A program made the position numbers and the translations under genes. A stretch of DNA of 64,000 nt, taken from Luidia sarsii (taxonomy: Eukaryota > Echinodermata > Asteroidea > Paxillosida > Luidiidae). Below the pieces are notes generated by a model. It ran no database searches and was not told the origin of the DNA. It saw nothing but the letters and a program-made list of their open reading frames with translations. Shown here piece by piece: positions 36,801 through 51,400 of the stretch (position 1 is the first letter of the stretch; each line of letters begins with the position of its first letter). The stretch covers positions 15,943,280 to 16,007,279 of the forward strand of contig OX465103.1 of assembly GCA_949987565.1 (NCBI GenBank), read 5' to 3'.

Positions 36801-38022
36801 AACCAACCTCTGTCAGCTGGGCAGCTTGTGTGTGTAGAGAGACGCACACAACAGTCGGACGGCGAGGAGTAACTGCAAAGAAAATTACACTTCGCAAGTT
36901 AATATCTCCCTTAATATCATTTTGACGAAGCTAAAACCTGTCATGCAAATAGCCCTTGAAAATACCTATCTATTAGTGGTAACAAATCTTAAATTGAACA
37001 TAGCAAGATGATTTTATTATAGAGCAAATAGAACTAACCTCTGTCAGCTGAGCAGCTTGTGTGTGTAGAGAGACGCACACAACAGTCGGACGGCGAGGAG
37101 TAACTGGAAAGAAAATTACACTTCGCAAGTTAATATCTCCCTTAATATCATTTTGACGAAGCTAAAACCTGTCATGCAAATAGCCCTTGAAAATACCTAT
37201 CTATCAGTGGTAACAAATCTTAAATCGAACATAGCAAGATGATTTTATTATAGAGCAAATAGAACCAACCTCTGTCAGCTGGGCAGCTTGTGTGTGTAAA
37301 GATTCGCACACAACAGTCGGACGGCGAGGAGTAACTGGAAAGAAAATGACACTTCGCAAGTTAATATCTCCCTTAATATCATTTTGAAGAAGCTAAAACT
37401 TGTCATGCAAAAAGCCCTTGCAAATACCTATCTATCAGTGGTAACAAATCTTAAATCGAACATAGCAAGATGATTATATGATCAAGCAACTAGAACCAAC
37501 CTCTGTCAGCTGGGCAGCTCGTGTGTGTAGAGAGACGCACACAACAGTCGGACGGCGAGGAGTAACTGGAAAGAAAATTACACTTTGCAAGTTAATATCT
37601 CCCTTAATATCATTTTGACGAAGCTAAAACTTGGCACGCAAATAAGACCTTGAAAATACCTGTCTATCAGTGGTAACAAATCTTAAATCGAACATAGCAA
37701 GATGATTATATGATCAAGCAACTAGAACCAACCTCTGTCAGCTGGGCAGCTTGTGTGTGTAGAGAGACGCACACAACAGTCGGTCGGCGAAAAGTAACTG
37801 GAAAGAAAATTACACTTTGCAAGTTAATATCTCCCTTAATATCATTTTGACGAAGCTAAAACTTGTCATGCAAAAAGCCCTTGAAAATACCTATCTATCA
37901 GTGGTAACAAATCTTAAATCGAACATAGCAAGATGATTTTATTATAGAGCAACTAGAACTAACCTCTGTCAACTGGGCAGCTTGTGCGTGTAAAGAACCG
38001 CAAACAATAGTCGGACGGCGAG
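33865..38022 (+). repeat. 18-monomer HOR unit, copy 1 (4158 bp)
   Basis: Markers recur exactly 4158 bp (18 x 231) later: GCTTGGGTGTG (34290 to 38448; 35906 to 40064), GTAATGAGCCGC (about 34525 to 38683), TATATGTTCAAGC (about 34707 to 38865), CATGCTAAAAGCC (about 34865 to 39023), and GATTCGCACAC (37301 to 41459). Two paired indels, a one-base loss at TCTCCCTAATATC and a one-base gain at GCAAATAAGACC, are inherited by the next copy and balance the length. The left limit is set where GAGTAACTTGAAAG differs from GAAGTAACTGGAAAG. Confidence 0.88.
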
Positions 38023-41000
38023 AAGTAACTGGAAAGAAAATGACACTTCGCAAGTTAAAATCTCCCTTAATATCATTTTGACGAAGCTAAAACTTGTCAT
38101 GCAAATAGCCCTTGAAAATACCTATCTATCAGTGGTAACAAGTCTTAAATCGAACATAGCAAGATGATTATATGATCAAGCAACTAGAACCAACCTCTGT
38201 CAGCTGGGCAGCTCGTGTGTGTAGAGAGACGCACACAACAGTCGGACGGCGAGGAGTAACTGGAAAGAAAATTACACTTTGCAAGTTAATATCTCCCTTA
38301 ATATCATTTTGACGAAGCTAAAACTTGGCACGCAAATAGACCTTGAAAATACCTGTCTATCAGTGGTAAAAAATCTTAAATCGAACATAGCAAGATGATT
38401 TTATTATAGAGCAACTAGAACTAACCTCTGTCAGCTGAAGAGCTTGGGTGTGTAAAGAGCCGCACACAACAGTCGGACGGCGAGGAGTAACTGGAAAGAA
38501 AATGACACTTCGCAAGTTAATATCTCCCTTAATATCATTTTGACGAAGCTAAAACTTGTCATGCAAAAAGCCCTTGAAAATACCTATCTATCAGTGGTAA
38601 CAAATCTTAAATCGAACATAGCAAGATGATTATATGATCAAGCAACTAGAACCAACCTCTGTCAGCTGGGCAGCTTGTGTGTGTAATGAGCCGCACACAA
38701 CAGTCGGACGGCGAGAAGTAACTGGAAAGAAAATGACACTTCGCAAGTTAATATCTCCCTTAATATCATTTTGACGAAGCTAAAACTTGTCATGCAAAAA
38801 GCCCTTGAAAATACCTATCTATCAGTGGTAACAAATCTTAAATCGAACATAGCAAGATGATTATATGTTCAAGCAACTAGAACCAACCTCTGTCAGCTGG
38901 GCAGCTTGTGTGTGTAGAGAGACGCACACAACAGTCGGTCGGCGAGAAGTAACTGGAAAGAAAATTACACTTTGCAAGTTAATATCTCCCTTAATATCAT
39001 TTTGACGAAGCTAAAACTTGTCATGCTAAAAGCCCTTGAAAATACCTATCTATCAGTGGTAACAAATCTTAAATCGAACATAGCAAGATGATTTTATTAT
39101 AGAGCAACTAGAACTAACCTCTGTCAGCTGAAGAGCTTGTGTGTGTAAAGAGCCGCACACAACAGTCGGACGGCGAGAAGTAACTGGAAAGAAAATGACA
39201 CTTCGCAAGTTAATATCTCCCTTAATATCATTTTGACGAAGCTAAAACTTGTCATGCAAAAAGCCCTTGAAAATACCTATCTATCAGTGGTAACAAATCT
39301 TAAATCGAACATAGCAAGATGATTATATGATCAAGCTACTAAAACCAACCTATGTCAGCTGGGCAGCTTGTGTGTGTAGAGAGACGCACACAACAGTCGG
39401 TCGGCGAGAAGTAACTGGAAAGAAAATGACACTTTGCAAGTTAATATCTCCCTTAATATCATTTTGACGAAGCTTAAATTTGTCATGCAAATAGACCTTA
39501 AAAATACCTTTCTATCAGTGGTAAAAAATCTTAAATCGAAGACAGCAAGATGATTTTATTATAGAGCAACTAGAACTAACCTCTGTCAACTGGGCAGCTT
39601 GTGCGTGTAAAGAACCGCAAACAATAGTCGGACGGCGAGGAGTAACTGGAAAGAAAATGACACTTCGCAAGTTAAAATCTCCCTTAATATCATTTTGACG
39701 AAGCTAAAACTTGTCATGCAAATAGCCCTTGAAAATACCTATCTATCAGTGGTAACAAGTCTTAAATCGAACATAGAAAGATCATTATATGATCAAGCAA
39801 CTAGAACCAACCTCTGTCAGCTGGGCAGCTCGTGTGTGTAGAGAGACGCACACAACAGTCGGACGGCGAGGAGTAACTGGAAAGAAAATTACACTTTGCA
39901 AGTTAATATCTCCCTAATATCATTTTGACGAAGCTAAAACTTGGCACGCAAATAGACCTTGAAAATACCTGTCTATCAGTGGTAAAAAATCTTAAATCGA
40001 ACATAGCAAGATGATTTTATTATAGAGCAACTAGAACTAACCTCTGTCAGCTGAAGAGCTTGGGTGTGTAAAGAGCCGCACACAACAGTCGGACGGCGAG
40101 GAGTAACTGGAAAGAAAATGACACTTCGCAAGTTAATATCTCCCTTAATATCATTTTGACGAAGCTAAAACTTGTCATGCAAAAAGCCCTTGAAATTACC
40201 TATCTATCAGTGGTAACAAATCTTAAATCGAACATAGCAAGATGATTATATGATCAAGCAACTAGAACCAACCTCTGTCAGCTGGGCAGCTTGTGTGTGT
40301 AAAGAGCCGCACACAACAGTCGGACGGCGAGAAGTAACTGGAAAGAAAATGACACTTCGCAAGTTAATATCTCCCTTAATATCATTTTGACGAAGCTAAA
40401 ACTTGTCATGCAAAAAGCCCTTGAAAATACCTATCTATCAGTGGTAACAAATCTTAAATCGAACATAGCAAGATGATTATATGATCAAGCTACTAAAACC
40501 AACCTATGTCAGCTGGGCAGCTTGTGTGTGTAGAGAGACGCACACAACAGTCGGTCGGCGAGAAGTAACTGGAAAGAAAATGACACTTTGCAAGTTAATA
40601 TCTCCCTTAATATCATTTTGACGAAGCTTAAATTTGTCATGCAAATAGACCTTAAAAATACCTTTCTATCAGTGGTAAAAAATCTTAAATCGAAGACAGC
40701 AAGATGATTTTATTATAGAGCAACTAGAACTAACCTCTGTCAACTGGGCAGCTTGTGCGTGTAAAGAACCGCAAACAATAGTCGGACGGCGAGGAGTAAC
40801 TGGAAAGAAAATGACACTTCGCAAGTTAAAATCTCCCTTAATATCATTTTGACGAAGCTAAAACTTGTCATGCAAATAGCCCTTGAAAATACCTATCTAT
40901 CAGTGGTAACAAGTCTTAAATCGAACATAGCAAGATGATTATATGATCAAGCAACTAGAACCAACCTCTGTCAGCTGGGCAGCTTGTGTGTGTAGAGAGA

Positions 41001-42180
41001 CGCACACAACAGTCGGACGGCGAGGAGTAACTGCAAAGAAAATTACACTTCGCAAGTTAATATCTCCCTTAATATCATTTTGACGAAGCTAAAACCTGTC
41101 ATGCAAATAGCCCTTGAAAATACCTATCTATTAGTGGTAACAAATCTTAAATTGAACATAGCAAGATGATTTTATTATAGAGCAAATAGAACTAACCTCT
41201 GTCAGCTGAGCAGCTTGTGTGTGTAGAGAGACGCACACAACAGTCGGACGGCGAGGAGTAACTGGAAAGAAAATTACACTTCGCAAGTTAATATCTCCCT
41301 TAATATCATTTTGACGAAGCTAAAACCTGTCATGCAAATAGCCCTTGAAAATACCTATCTATCAGTGGTAACAAATCTTAAATCGAACATAGCAAGATGA
41401 TTTTATTATAGAGCAAATAGAACCAACCTCTGTCAGCTGGGCAGCTTGTGTGTGTAAAGATTCGCACACAACAGTCGGACGGCGAGGAGTAACTGGAAAG
41501 AAAATGACACTTCGCAAGTTAATATCTCCCTTAATATCATTTTGAAGAAGCTAAAACTTGTCATGCAAAAAGCCCTTGCAAATACCTATCTATCAGTGGT
41601 AACAAATCTTAAATCGAACATAGCAAGATGATTATATGATCAAGCAACTAGAACCAACCTCTGTCAGCTGGGCAGCTCGTGTGTGTAGAGAGACGCACAC
41701 AACAGTCGGACGGCGAGGAGTAACTGGAAAGAAAATTACACTTTGCAAGTTAATATCTCCCTTAATATCATTTTGACGAAGCTAAAACTTGGCACGCAAA
41801 TAAGACCTTGAAAATACCTGTCTATCAGTGGTAACAAATCTTAAATCGAACATAGCAAGATGATTATATGATCAAGCAACTAGAACCAACCTCTGTCAGC
41901 TGGGCAGCTTGTGTGTGTAGAGAGACGCACACAACAGTCGGTCGGCGAAAAGTAACTGGAAAGAAAATTACACTTTGCAAGTTAATATCTCCCTTAATAT
42001 CATTTTGACGAAGCTAAAACTTGTCATGCAAAAAGCCCTTGAAAATACCTATCTATCAGTGGTAACAAATCTTAAATCGAACATAGCAAGATGATTTTAT
42101 TATAGAGCAACTAGAACTAACCTCTGTCAACTGGGCAGCTTGTGCGTGTAAAGAACCGCAAACAATAGTCGGACGGCGAG
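38023..42180 (+). repeat. 18-monomer HOR unit, copy 2 (4158 bp)
   Basis: This is a full-length copy of the preceding unit, carrying all its marker variants in the same order. The next copy starts at the matching GAAGTAACTGGAAAG at 42181. By eye I saw almost no differences from copy 1 across the interior. Confidence 0.88.
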
Positions 42181-44953
42181 AAGTAACTGGAAAGAAAATG
42201 ACACTTCGCAAGTTAAAATCTCCCTTAATATCATTTTGACGAAGCTAAAACTTGTCATGCAAATAGCCCTTGAAAATACCTATCTATCAGTGGTAACAAG
42301 TCTTAAATCGAACATAGCAAGATGATTATATGATCAAGCAACTAGAACCAACCTCTGTCAGCTGGGCAGCTCGTGTGTGTAGAGAGACGCACACAACAGT
42401 CGGACGGCGAGGAGTAACTGGAAAGAAAATTACACTTTGCAAGTTAATATCTCCCTTAATATCATTTTGACGAAGCTAAAACTTGGCACGCAAATAGACC
42501 TTGAAAATACCTGTCTATCAGTGGTAAAAAATCTTAAATCGAACATAGCAAGATGATTTTATTATAGAGCAACTAGAACTAACCTCTGTCAGCTGAAGAG
42601 CTTGGGTGTGTAAAGAGCCGTACACAACAGTCGGACGGCGAGGAGTAACTGGAAAGAAAATGACACTTCGCAAGTTAATATCTCCCTTAATATCATTTTG
42701 ACGAAGCTAAAACTTGTCATGCAAAAAGCCCTTGAAAATACCTATCTATCAGTGGTAACAAATCTTAAATCGAACATAGCAAGATGATTATATGATCAAG
42801 CAACTAGAACCAACCTCTGTCAGCTGGGCAGCTTGTGTGTGTAATGAGCCGCACACAACAGTCGGACGGCGAGAAGTAACTGGAAAGAAAATGACACTTC
42901 GCAAGTTAATATCTCCCTTAATATCATTTTGACGAAGCTAAAACTTGTCATGCAAAAAGCCCTTGAAAATACCTATCTATCAGTGGTAACAAATCTTAAA
43001 TCGAACATAGCAAGATGATTATATGTTCAAGCAACTAGAACCAACCTCTGTCAGCTGGGCAGCTTGTGTGTGTAGAGAGACGCACACAACAGTCGGTCGG
43101 CGAGAAGTAACTGGAAAGAAAATTACACTTTGCAAGTTAATATCTCCCTTAATATCATTTTGACGAAGCTAAAACTTGTCATGCAAAAAGCCCTTGAAAA
43201 TACCTATCTATCAGTGGTAACAAATCTTAAATCGAACATAGCAAGATGATTTTATTATAGAGCAACTAGAACTAACCTCTGTCAGCTGAAGAGCTTGTGT
43301 GTGTAAAGAGCCGCACACAACAGTCGGACGGCGAGAAGTAACTGGAAAGAAAATGACACTTCGTAAGTTAATATCTCCCTTAATATCATTTTGACGAAGC
43401 TTAAATTTGTCATGCAAATAGACCTTAAAAATACCTTTCTATCAGTGGTAAAAAATCTTAAATCGAAGACAGCAAGATGATTTTATTATAGAGCAACTAG
43501 AACTAACCTCTGTCAACTGGGCAGCTTGTGCGTGTAAAGAACCGCAAACAATAGTCGGACGGCGAGGAGTAACTGGAAAGAAAATGACACTTCGCAAGTT
43601 AAAATCTCCCTTAATATCATTTTGACGAAGCTAAAACTTGTCATGCAAATAGCCCTTGAAAATACCTATCTATCAGTGGTAACAAGTCTTAAATCGAACA
43701 TAGCAAGATGATTATATGATCAAGCAACTAGAACCAACCTCTGTCAGCTGGGCAGCTTGTGTGTGTAGAGAGACGCACACAACAGTCGGACGGCGAGGAG
43801 TAACTGCAAAGAAAATTACACTTCGCAAGTTAATATCTCCCTTAATATCATTTTGACGAAGCTAAAACCTGTCATGCAAATAGCCCTTGAAAATACCTAT
43901 CTATCAGTGGTAACAAATCTTAAATTGAACATAGCAAGATGATTTTATTATAGAGCAAATAGAACTAACCTCTGTCAGCTGAGCAGCTTGTGTGTAAAGA
44001 GAGACGCACACAACAGTCGGACGGCGAGGAGTAACTGGAAAGAAAATTACACTTCGCAAGTTAATATCTCCCTTAATATCATTTTGACGAAGCTAAAACC
44101 TGTCATGCAAATAGCCCTTGAAAATACCTATCTATCAGTGGTAACAAATCTTAAATCGAACATAGCAAGATGATTTTATTATAGAGCAAATAGAACCAAC
44201 CTCTGTCAGCTGGGCAGCTTGTGTGTGTAAAGATTCGCACACAACAGTCGGACGGCGAGGAGTAACTGGAAAGAAAATGACACTTCGCAAGTTAATATCT
44301 CCCTTAATATCATTTTGAAGAAGCTAAAACTTGTCATGCAAAAAGCCCTTGCAAATACCTATCTATCAGTGGTAACAAATCTTAAATCGAACATAGCAAG
44401 ATGATTATATGATCAAGCAACTAGAACCAACCTCTGTCAGCTGGGCAGCTCGTGTGTGTAGAGAGACGCACACAACAGTCGGACGGCGAGGAGTAACTGG
44501 AAAGAAAATTACACTTTGCAAGTTAATATCTCCCTTAATATCATTTTGACGAAGCTAAAACTTGGCACGCAAATAAGACCTTGAAAATACCTGTCTATCA
44601 GTGGTAACAAATCTTAAATCGAACATAGCAAGATGATTATATGATCAAGCAACTAGAACCAACCTCTGTCAGCTGGGCAGCTTGTGTGTGTAGAGAGACG
44701 CACACAACAGTCGGTCGGCGAGAAGTAACTGGAAAGAAAATTACACTTTGCAAGTTAATATCTCCCTTAATATCATTTTGACGAAGCTAAAACTTGTCAT
44801 GCAAAAAGCCCTTGAAAATACCTATCTATCAGTGGTAACAAATCTTAAATCGAACATAGCAAGATGATTTTATTATAGAGCAACTAGAACTAACCTCTGT
44901 CAACTGGGCAGCTTGTGCGTGTAAAGAACCGCAAACAATAGTCGGACGGCGAG
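42181..44953 (+). repeat. Shortened HOR copy 3 (12 monomers, 2773 bp)
   Basis: This copy follows the 18-mer order until about 43399. There CGAAGCTTAAATTTG directly follows a monomer that in copy 2 (39241) continues as CGAAGCTAAAAC. The sequence then resumes as at about 40626 in copy 2. Six consecutive monomers (1386 bp) are missing, and the junction is in perfect monomer register. Small private changes include GAGCCGTAC near 42619, CATGCAAAAAGCC instead of CATGCTAAAAGCC, ACTTCGTAAG near 43360, and GTGTAAAGAGAGACGC near 43992. Confidence 0.85.
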
Positions 44954-47900
44954 AAGTAACTGGAAAGAAAATGACACTTCGCAAGTTAAAATCTCCCTTA
45001 ATATCATTTTGACGAAGCTAAAACTTGTCATGCAAATAGCCCTTGAAAATACCTATCTATCAGTGGTAACAAGTCTTAAATCGAACATAGCAAGATGATT
45101 ATATGATCAAGCAACTAGAACCAACCTCTGTCAGCTGGGCAGCTCGTGTGTGTAGAGAGACGCACACAACAGTCGGACGGCGAGGAGTAACTGGAAAGAA
45201 AATTACACTTTGCAAGTTAATATCTCCCTTAATATCATTTTGACGAAGCTAAAACTTGGCACGCAAATAGACCTTGAAAATACCTGTCTATCAGTGGTAA
45301 AAAATCTTAAATCGAACATAGCAAGATGATTTTATTATAGAGCAACTAGAACTAACCTCTGTCAGCTGAAGAGCTTGGGTGTGTAAAGAGCCGCACACAA
45401 CAGTCGGACGGCGAGGAGTAACTGGAAAGAAAATGACACTTCGCAAGTTAATATCTCCCTTAATATCATTTTGACGAAGCTAAAACTTGTCATGCAAAAA
45501 GCCCTTGAAAATACCTATCTATCAGTGGTAACAAATCTTAAATCGAACATAGCAAGATGATTATATGATCAAGCAACTAGAACCAACCTCTGTCAGCTGG
45601 GCAGCTTGTGTGTGTAATGAGCCGCACACAACAGTCGGACGGCGAGAAGTAACTGGAAAGAAAATGACACTTCGCAAGTTAATATCTCCCTTAATATCAT
45701 TTTGACGAAGCTAAAACTTGTCATGCAAAAAGCCCTTGAAAATACCTATCTATCAGTGGTAACAAATCTTAAATCGAACATAGCAAGATGATTATATGTT
45801 CAAGCAACTAGAACCAACCTCTGTCAGCTGGGCAGCTTGTGTGTGTAGAGAGACGCACACAACAGTCGGTCGGCGAGAAGTAACTGGAAAGAAAATTACA
45901 CTTTGCAAGTTAATATCTCCCTTAATATCATTTTGACGAAGCTAAAACTTGTCATGCAAAAAGCCCTTGAAAATACCTATCTATCAGTGGTAACAAATCT
46001 TAAATCGAACATAGCAAGATGATTTTATTATAGAGCAACTAGAACTAACCTCTGTCAGCTGAAGAGCTTGTGTGTGTAAAGAGCCGCACACAACAGTCGG
46101 ACGGCGAGAAGTAACTGGAAAGAAAATGACACTTCGCAAGTTAATATCTCCCTTAATATCATTTTGACGAAGCTAAAACTTGTCATGCAAAAAGCCCTTG
46201 AAAATACCTATCTATCAGTGGTAACAAATCTTAAATCGAACATAGCAAGATGATTATATGATCAAGCTACTAAAACCAACCTATGTCAGCTGGGCAGCTT
46301 GTGTGTGTAGAGAGACGCACACAACAGTCGGTCGGCGAGAAGTAACTGGAAAGAAAATGACACTTTGCAAGTTAATATCTCCCTTAATATCATTTTGACG
46401 AAGCTTAAATTTGTCATGCAAATAGACCTTAAAAATACCTTTCTATCAGTGGTAAAAAATCTTAAATCGAAGACAGCAAGATGATTTTATTATAGAGCAA
46501 CTAGAACTAACCTCTGTCAACTGGGCAGCTTGTGCGTGTAAAGAACCGCAAACAATAGTCGGACGGCGAGGAGTAACTGGAAAGAAAATGACACTTCGCA
46601 AGTTAAAATCTCCCTTAATATCATTTTGACGAAGCTAAAACTTGGCACGCAAATAGACCTTGAAAATACCTGTCTATCAGTGGTAAAAAATCTTAAATCG
46701 AACATAGCAAGATGATTTTATTATAGAGCAACTAGAACTAACCTCTGTCAGCTGAAGAGCTTGGGTGTGTAAAGAGCCGCACACAACAGTCGGACGGCGA
46801 GGAGTAACTGGAAAGAAAATGACACTTCGCAAGTTAATATCTCCCTTAATATCATTTTGACGAAGCTAAAACTTGTCATGCAAAAAGCCCTTGAAAATAC
46901 CTATCTATCAGTGGTAACAAATCTTAAATCGAACATAGCAAGATGATTATATGATCAAGCAACTAGAACCAACCTCTGTCAGCTGGGCAGCTTGTGTGTG
47001 TAAAGAGCCGCACACAACAGTCGGACGGCGAGAAGTAACTGGAAAGAAAATGACACTTCGCAAGTTAATATCTCCCTTAATATCATTTTGACGAAGCTAA
47101 AACTTGTCATGCAAAAAGCCCTTGAAAATACCTATCTATCAGTGGTAACAAATCTTAAATCGAACATAGCAAGATGATTATATGATCAAGCTACTAAAAC
47201 CAACCTATGTCAGCTGGGCAGCTTGTGTGTGTAGAGAGACGCACACAACAGTCGGTCGGCGAGAAGTAACTGGAAAGAAAATGACACTTTGCAAGTTAAT
47301 ATCTCCCTTAATATCATTTTGACGAAGCTTAAATTTGTCATGCAAATAGACCTTAAAAATACCTTTCTATCAGTGGTAAAAAATCTTAAATCGAAGACAG
47401 CAAGATGATTTTATTATAGAGCAACTAGAACTAACCTCTGTCAACTGGGCAGCTTGTGCGTGTAAAGAACCGCAAACAATAGTCGGACGGCGAGGAGTAA
47501 CTGGAAAGAAAATGACACTTCGCAAGTTAAAATCTCCCTTAATATCATTTTGACGAAGCTAAAACTTGTCATGCAAATAGCCCTTGAAAATACCTATCTA
47601 TCAGTGGTAACAAATCTTAAATCGAACATAGCAAGATGATTTTATTATAGAGCAACTAGAACCAACCTCTGTCAGCTGGGCAGCTTGTGTGTGTAAAGAT
47701 TCGCACACAACAGTCGGACGGCGAGGAGTAACTGGAAAGAAAATGACACTTCGCAAGTTAATATCTCCCTTAATATCATTTTGAAGAAGCTAAAACTTGT
47801 CATGCAAAAAGCCCTTGCAAATACCTATCTATCAGTGGTAACAAATCTTAAATCGAACATAGCAAGATGATTATATGATCAAGCAACTAGAACCAACCTC

Positions 47901-48419
47901 TGTCAGCTGGGCAGCTCGTGTGTGTAGAGAGACGCACACAACAGTCGGACGGCGAGGAGTAACTGGAAAGAAAATTACACTTTGCAAGTTAATATCTCCC
48001 TTAATATCATTTTGACGAAGCTAAAACTTGGCACGCAAATAAGACCTTGAAAATACCTGTCTATCAGTGGTAACAAATCTTAAATCGAACATAGCAAGAT
48101 GATTATATGATCAAGCAACTAGAACCAACCTCTGTCAGCTGGGCAGCTTGTGTGTGTAGAGAGACGCACACAACAGTCGGTCGGCGAGAAGTAACTGGAA
48201 AGAAAATTACACTTTGCAAGTTAATATCTCCCTTAATATCATTTTGACGAAGCTAAAACTTGTCATGCAAAAAGCCCTTGAAAATACCTATCTATCAGTG
48301 GTAACAAATCTTAAATCGAACATAGCAAGATGATTTTATTATAGAGCAACTAGAACTAACCTCTGTCAACTGGGCAGCTTGTGCGTGTAAAGAACCGCAA
48401 ACAATAGTCGGACGGCGAG
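44954..48419 (+). repeat. Shortened HOR copy 4 (15 monomers, 3466 bp)
   Basis: It starts at the same GAAGTAACTGGAAAG marker as copies 2 and 3. GTAATGAGCC (45614) and TATATGTTC (about 45795) are present, and two GCTTGGGTGTG markers lie six monomers apart (45379 and 46765) rather than seven as in copies 1 and 2. A second join near 47620-47650 brings GAGCAACTAGAACC together with GTAAAGATTCGC (47698), where copies 1 and 2 have GAGCAAATAGAACC. About three monomers net are lost relative to the 18-mer. Confidence 0.8.
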
Positions 48420-51400
48420 AAGTAACTGGAAAGAAAATGACACTTCGCAAGTTAAAATCTCCCTTAATATCATTTTGACGAAGCTAAAACTTGTCATGCA
48501 AATAGCCCTTGAAAATACCTATCTATCAGTGGTAACAAGTCTTAAATCGAACATAGCAAGATGATTATATGATCAAGCAACTAGAACCAACCTCTGTCAG
48601 CTGGGCAGCTCGTGTGTGTAGAGAGACGCACACAACAGTCGGACGGCGAGGAGTAACTGGAAAGAAAATTACACTTTGCAAGTTAATATCTCCCTTAATA
48701 TCATTTTGACGAAGCTAAAACTTGGCACGCAAATAGACCTTGAAAATACCTGTCTATCAGTGGTAAAAAATCTTAAATCGAACATAGCAAGATGATTTTA
48801 TTATAGAGCAACTAGAACTAACCTCTGTCAGCTGAAGAGCTTGGGTGTGTAAAGAGCCGCACACAACAGTCGGACGGCGAGGAGTAACTGGAAAGAAAAT
48901 GACACTTCGCAAGTTAATATCTCCCTTAATATCATTTTGACGAAGCTAAAACTTGTCATGCAAAAAGCCCTTGAAAATACCTATCTATCAGTGGTAACAA
49001 ATCTTAAATCGAACATAGCAAGATGATTATATGATCAAGCAACTAGAACCAACCTCTGTCAGCTGGGCAGCTTGTGTGTGTAATGAGCCGCACACAACAG
49101 TCGGACGGCGAGAAGTAACTGGAAAGAAAATGACACTTCGCAAGTTAATATCTCCCTTAATATCATTTTGACGAAGCTAAAACTTGTCATGCAAAAAGCC
49201 CTTGAAAATACCTATCTATCAGTGGTAACAAATCTTAAATCGAACATAGCAAGATGATTATATGTTCAAGCAACTAGAACCAACCTCTGTCAGCTGGGCA
49301 GCTTGTGTGTGTAGAGAGACGCACACAACAGTCGGTCGGCGAGAAGTAACTGGAAAGAAAATTACACTTTGCAAGTTAATACCCCCCTAATATCATTTTG
49401 ACGAAGCTAAAACTTGTCATGCAAAAAGCCCTTGAAAATACCTATCTATCAGTGGTAACAAATCTTAAATCGAACATAGCAAGATGATTTTATTATAGAG
49501 CAACTAGAACTAACCTCTGTCAGCTGAAGAGCTTGTGTGTGTAAAGAGCCGCACACAACAGTCGGACGGCGAGAAGTAACTGGAAAGAAAATGACACTTC
49601 GCAAGTTAATATCTCCCTTAATATCATTTTGACGAAGCTAAAACTTGTCATGCAAAAAGCCCTTGAAAATACCTATCTATCAGTGGTAACAAATCTTAAA
49701 TCGAACATAGCAAGATGATTATATGATCAAGCTACTAAAACCAACCTATGTCAGCTGGGCAGCTTGTGTGTGTAGAGAGACGCACACAACAGTCGGTCGG
49801 CGAGAAGTAACTGGAAAGAAAATGACACTTTGCAAGTTAATATCTCCCTTAATATCATTTTGACGAAGCTTAAATTTGTCATGCAAATAGACCTTAAAAA
49901 TACCTTTCTATCAGTGGTAAAAAATCTTAAATCGAAGACAGCAAGATGATTTTATTATAGAGCAACTAGAACTAACCTCTGTCAACTGGGCAGCTTGTGC
50001 GTGTAAAGAACCGCAAACAATAGTCGGACGGCGAGGAGTAACTGGAAAGAAAATGACACTTCGCAAGTTAAAATCTCCCTTAATATCATTTTGACGAAGC
50101 TAAAACTTGTCATGCAAATAGCCCTTGAAAATACCTATCTATCAGTGGTAACAAGTCTTAAATCGAACATAGAAAGATCATTATATGATCAAGCAACTAG
50201 AACCAACCTCTGTCAGCTGGGCAGCTCGTGTGTGTAGAGAGACGCACACAACAGTCGGACGGCGAGGAGTAACTGGAAAGAAAATTACACTTTGCAAGTT
50301 AATATCTCCCTTAATATCATTTTGACGAAGCTAAAACTTGGCACGCAAATAGACCTTGAAAATACCTGTCTATCAGTGGTAAAAAATCTTAAATCGAACA
50401 TAGCAAGATGATTTTATTATAGAGCAACTAGAACTAACCTCTGTCAGCTGAAGAGCTTGGGTGTGTAAAGAGCCGCACACAACAGTCGGACGGCGAGGAG
50501 TAACTGGAAAGAAAATGACACTTCGCAAGTTAATATCTCCCTTAATATCATTTTGACGAAGCTAAAACTTGTCATGCAAAAAGCCCTTGAAAATACCTAT
50601 CTATCAGTGGTAACAAATCTTAAATCGAACATAGCAAGATGATTATATGATCAAGCAACTAGAACCAACCTCTGTCAGCTGGGCAGCTTGTGTGTGTAAA
50701 GAGCCGTACACAACAGTCGGACGGCGAGAAGTAACTGGAAAGAAAATGACACTTCGCAAGTTAATATCTCCCTTAATATCATTTTGACGAAGCTAAAACT
50801 TGTCATGCAAAAAGCCCTTGAAAATACCTATCTATCAGTGGTAACAAATCTTAAATCGAACATAGCAAGATGATTATATGATCAAGCTACTAAAACCAAC
50901 CTATGTCAGCTGGGCAGCTTGTGTGTGTAGAGAGACGCACACAACAGTCGGTCGGCGAGAAGTAACTGGAAAGAAAATGACACTTTGCAAGTTAATATCT
51001 CCCTTAATATCATTTTGACGAAGCTTAAATTTGTCATGCAAATAGACCTTAAAAATACCTTTCTATCAGTGGTAAAAAATCTTAAATCGAAGACAGCAAG
51101 ATGATTTTATTATAGAGCAACTAGAACTAACCTCTGTCAACTGGGCAGCTTGTGCGTGTAAAGAACCGCAAACAATAGTCGGACGGCGAGCAGTAACTGG
51201 AAAGAAAATGACACTTCGCAAGTTAAAATCTCCCTTAATATCATTTTGACGAAGCTAAAACTTGTCATGCAAATAGCCCTTGAAAATACCTATCTATCAG
51301 TGGTAACAAGTCTTAAATCGAACATAGCAAGATGATTATATGATCAAGCAACTAGAACCAACCTCTGTCAGCTGGGCAGCTTGTGTGTGTAGAGAGACGC

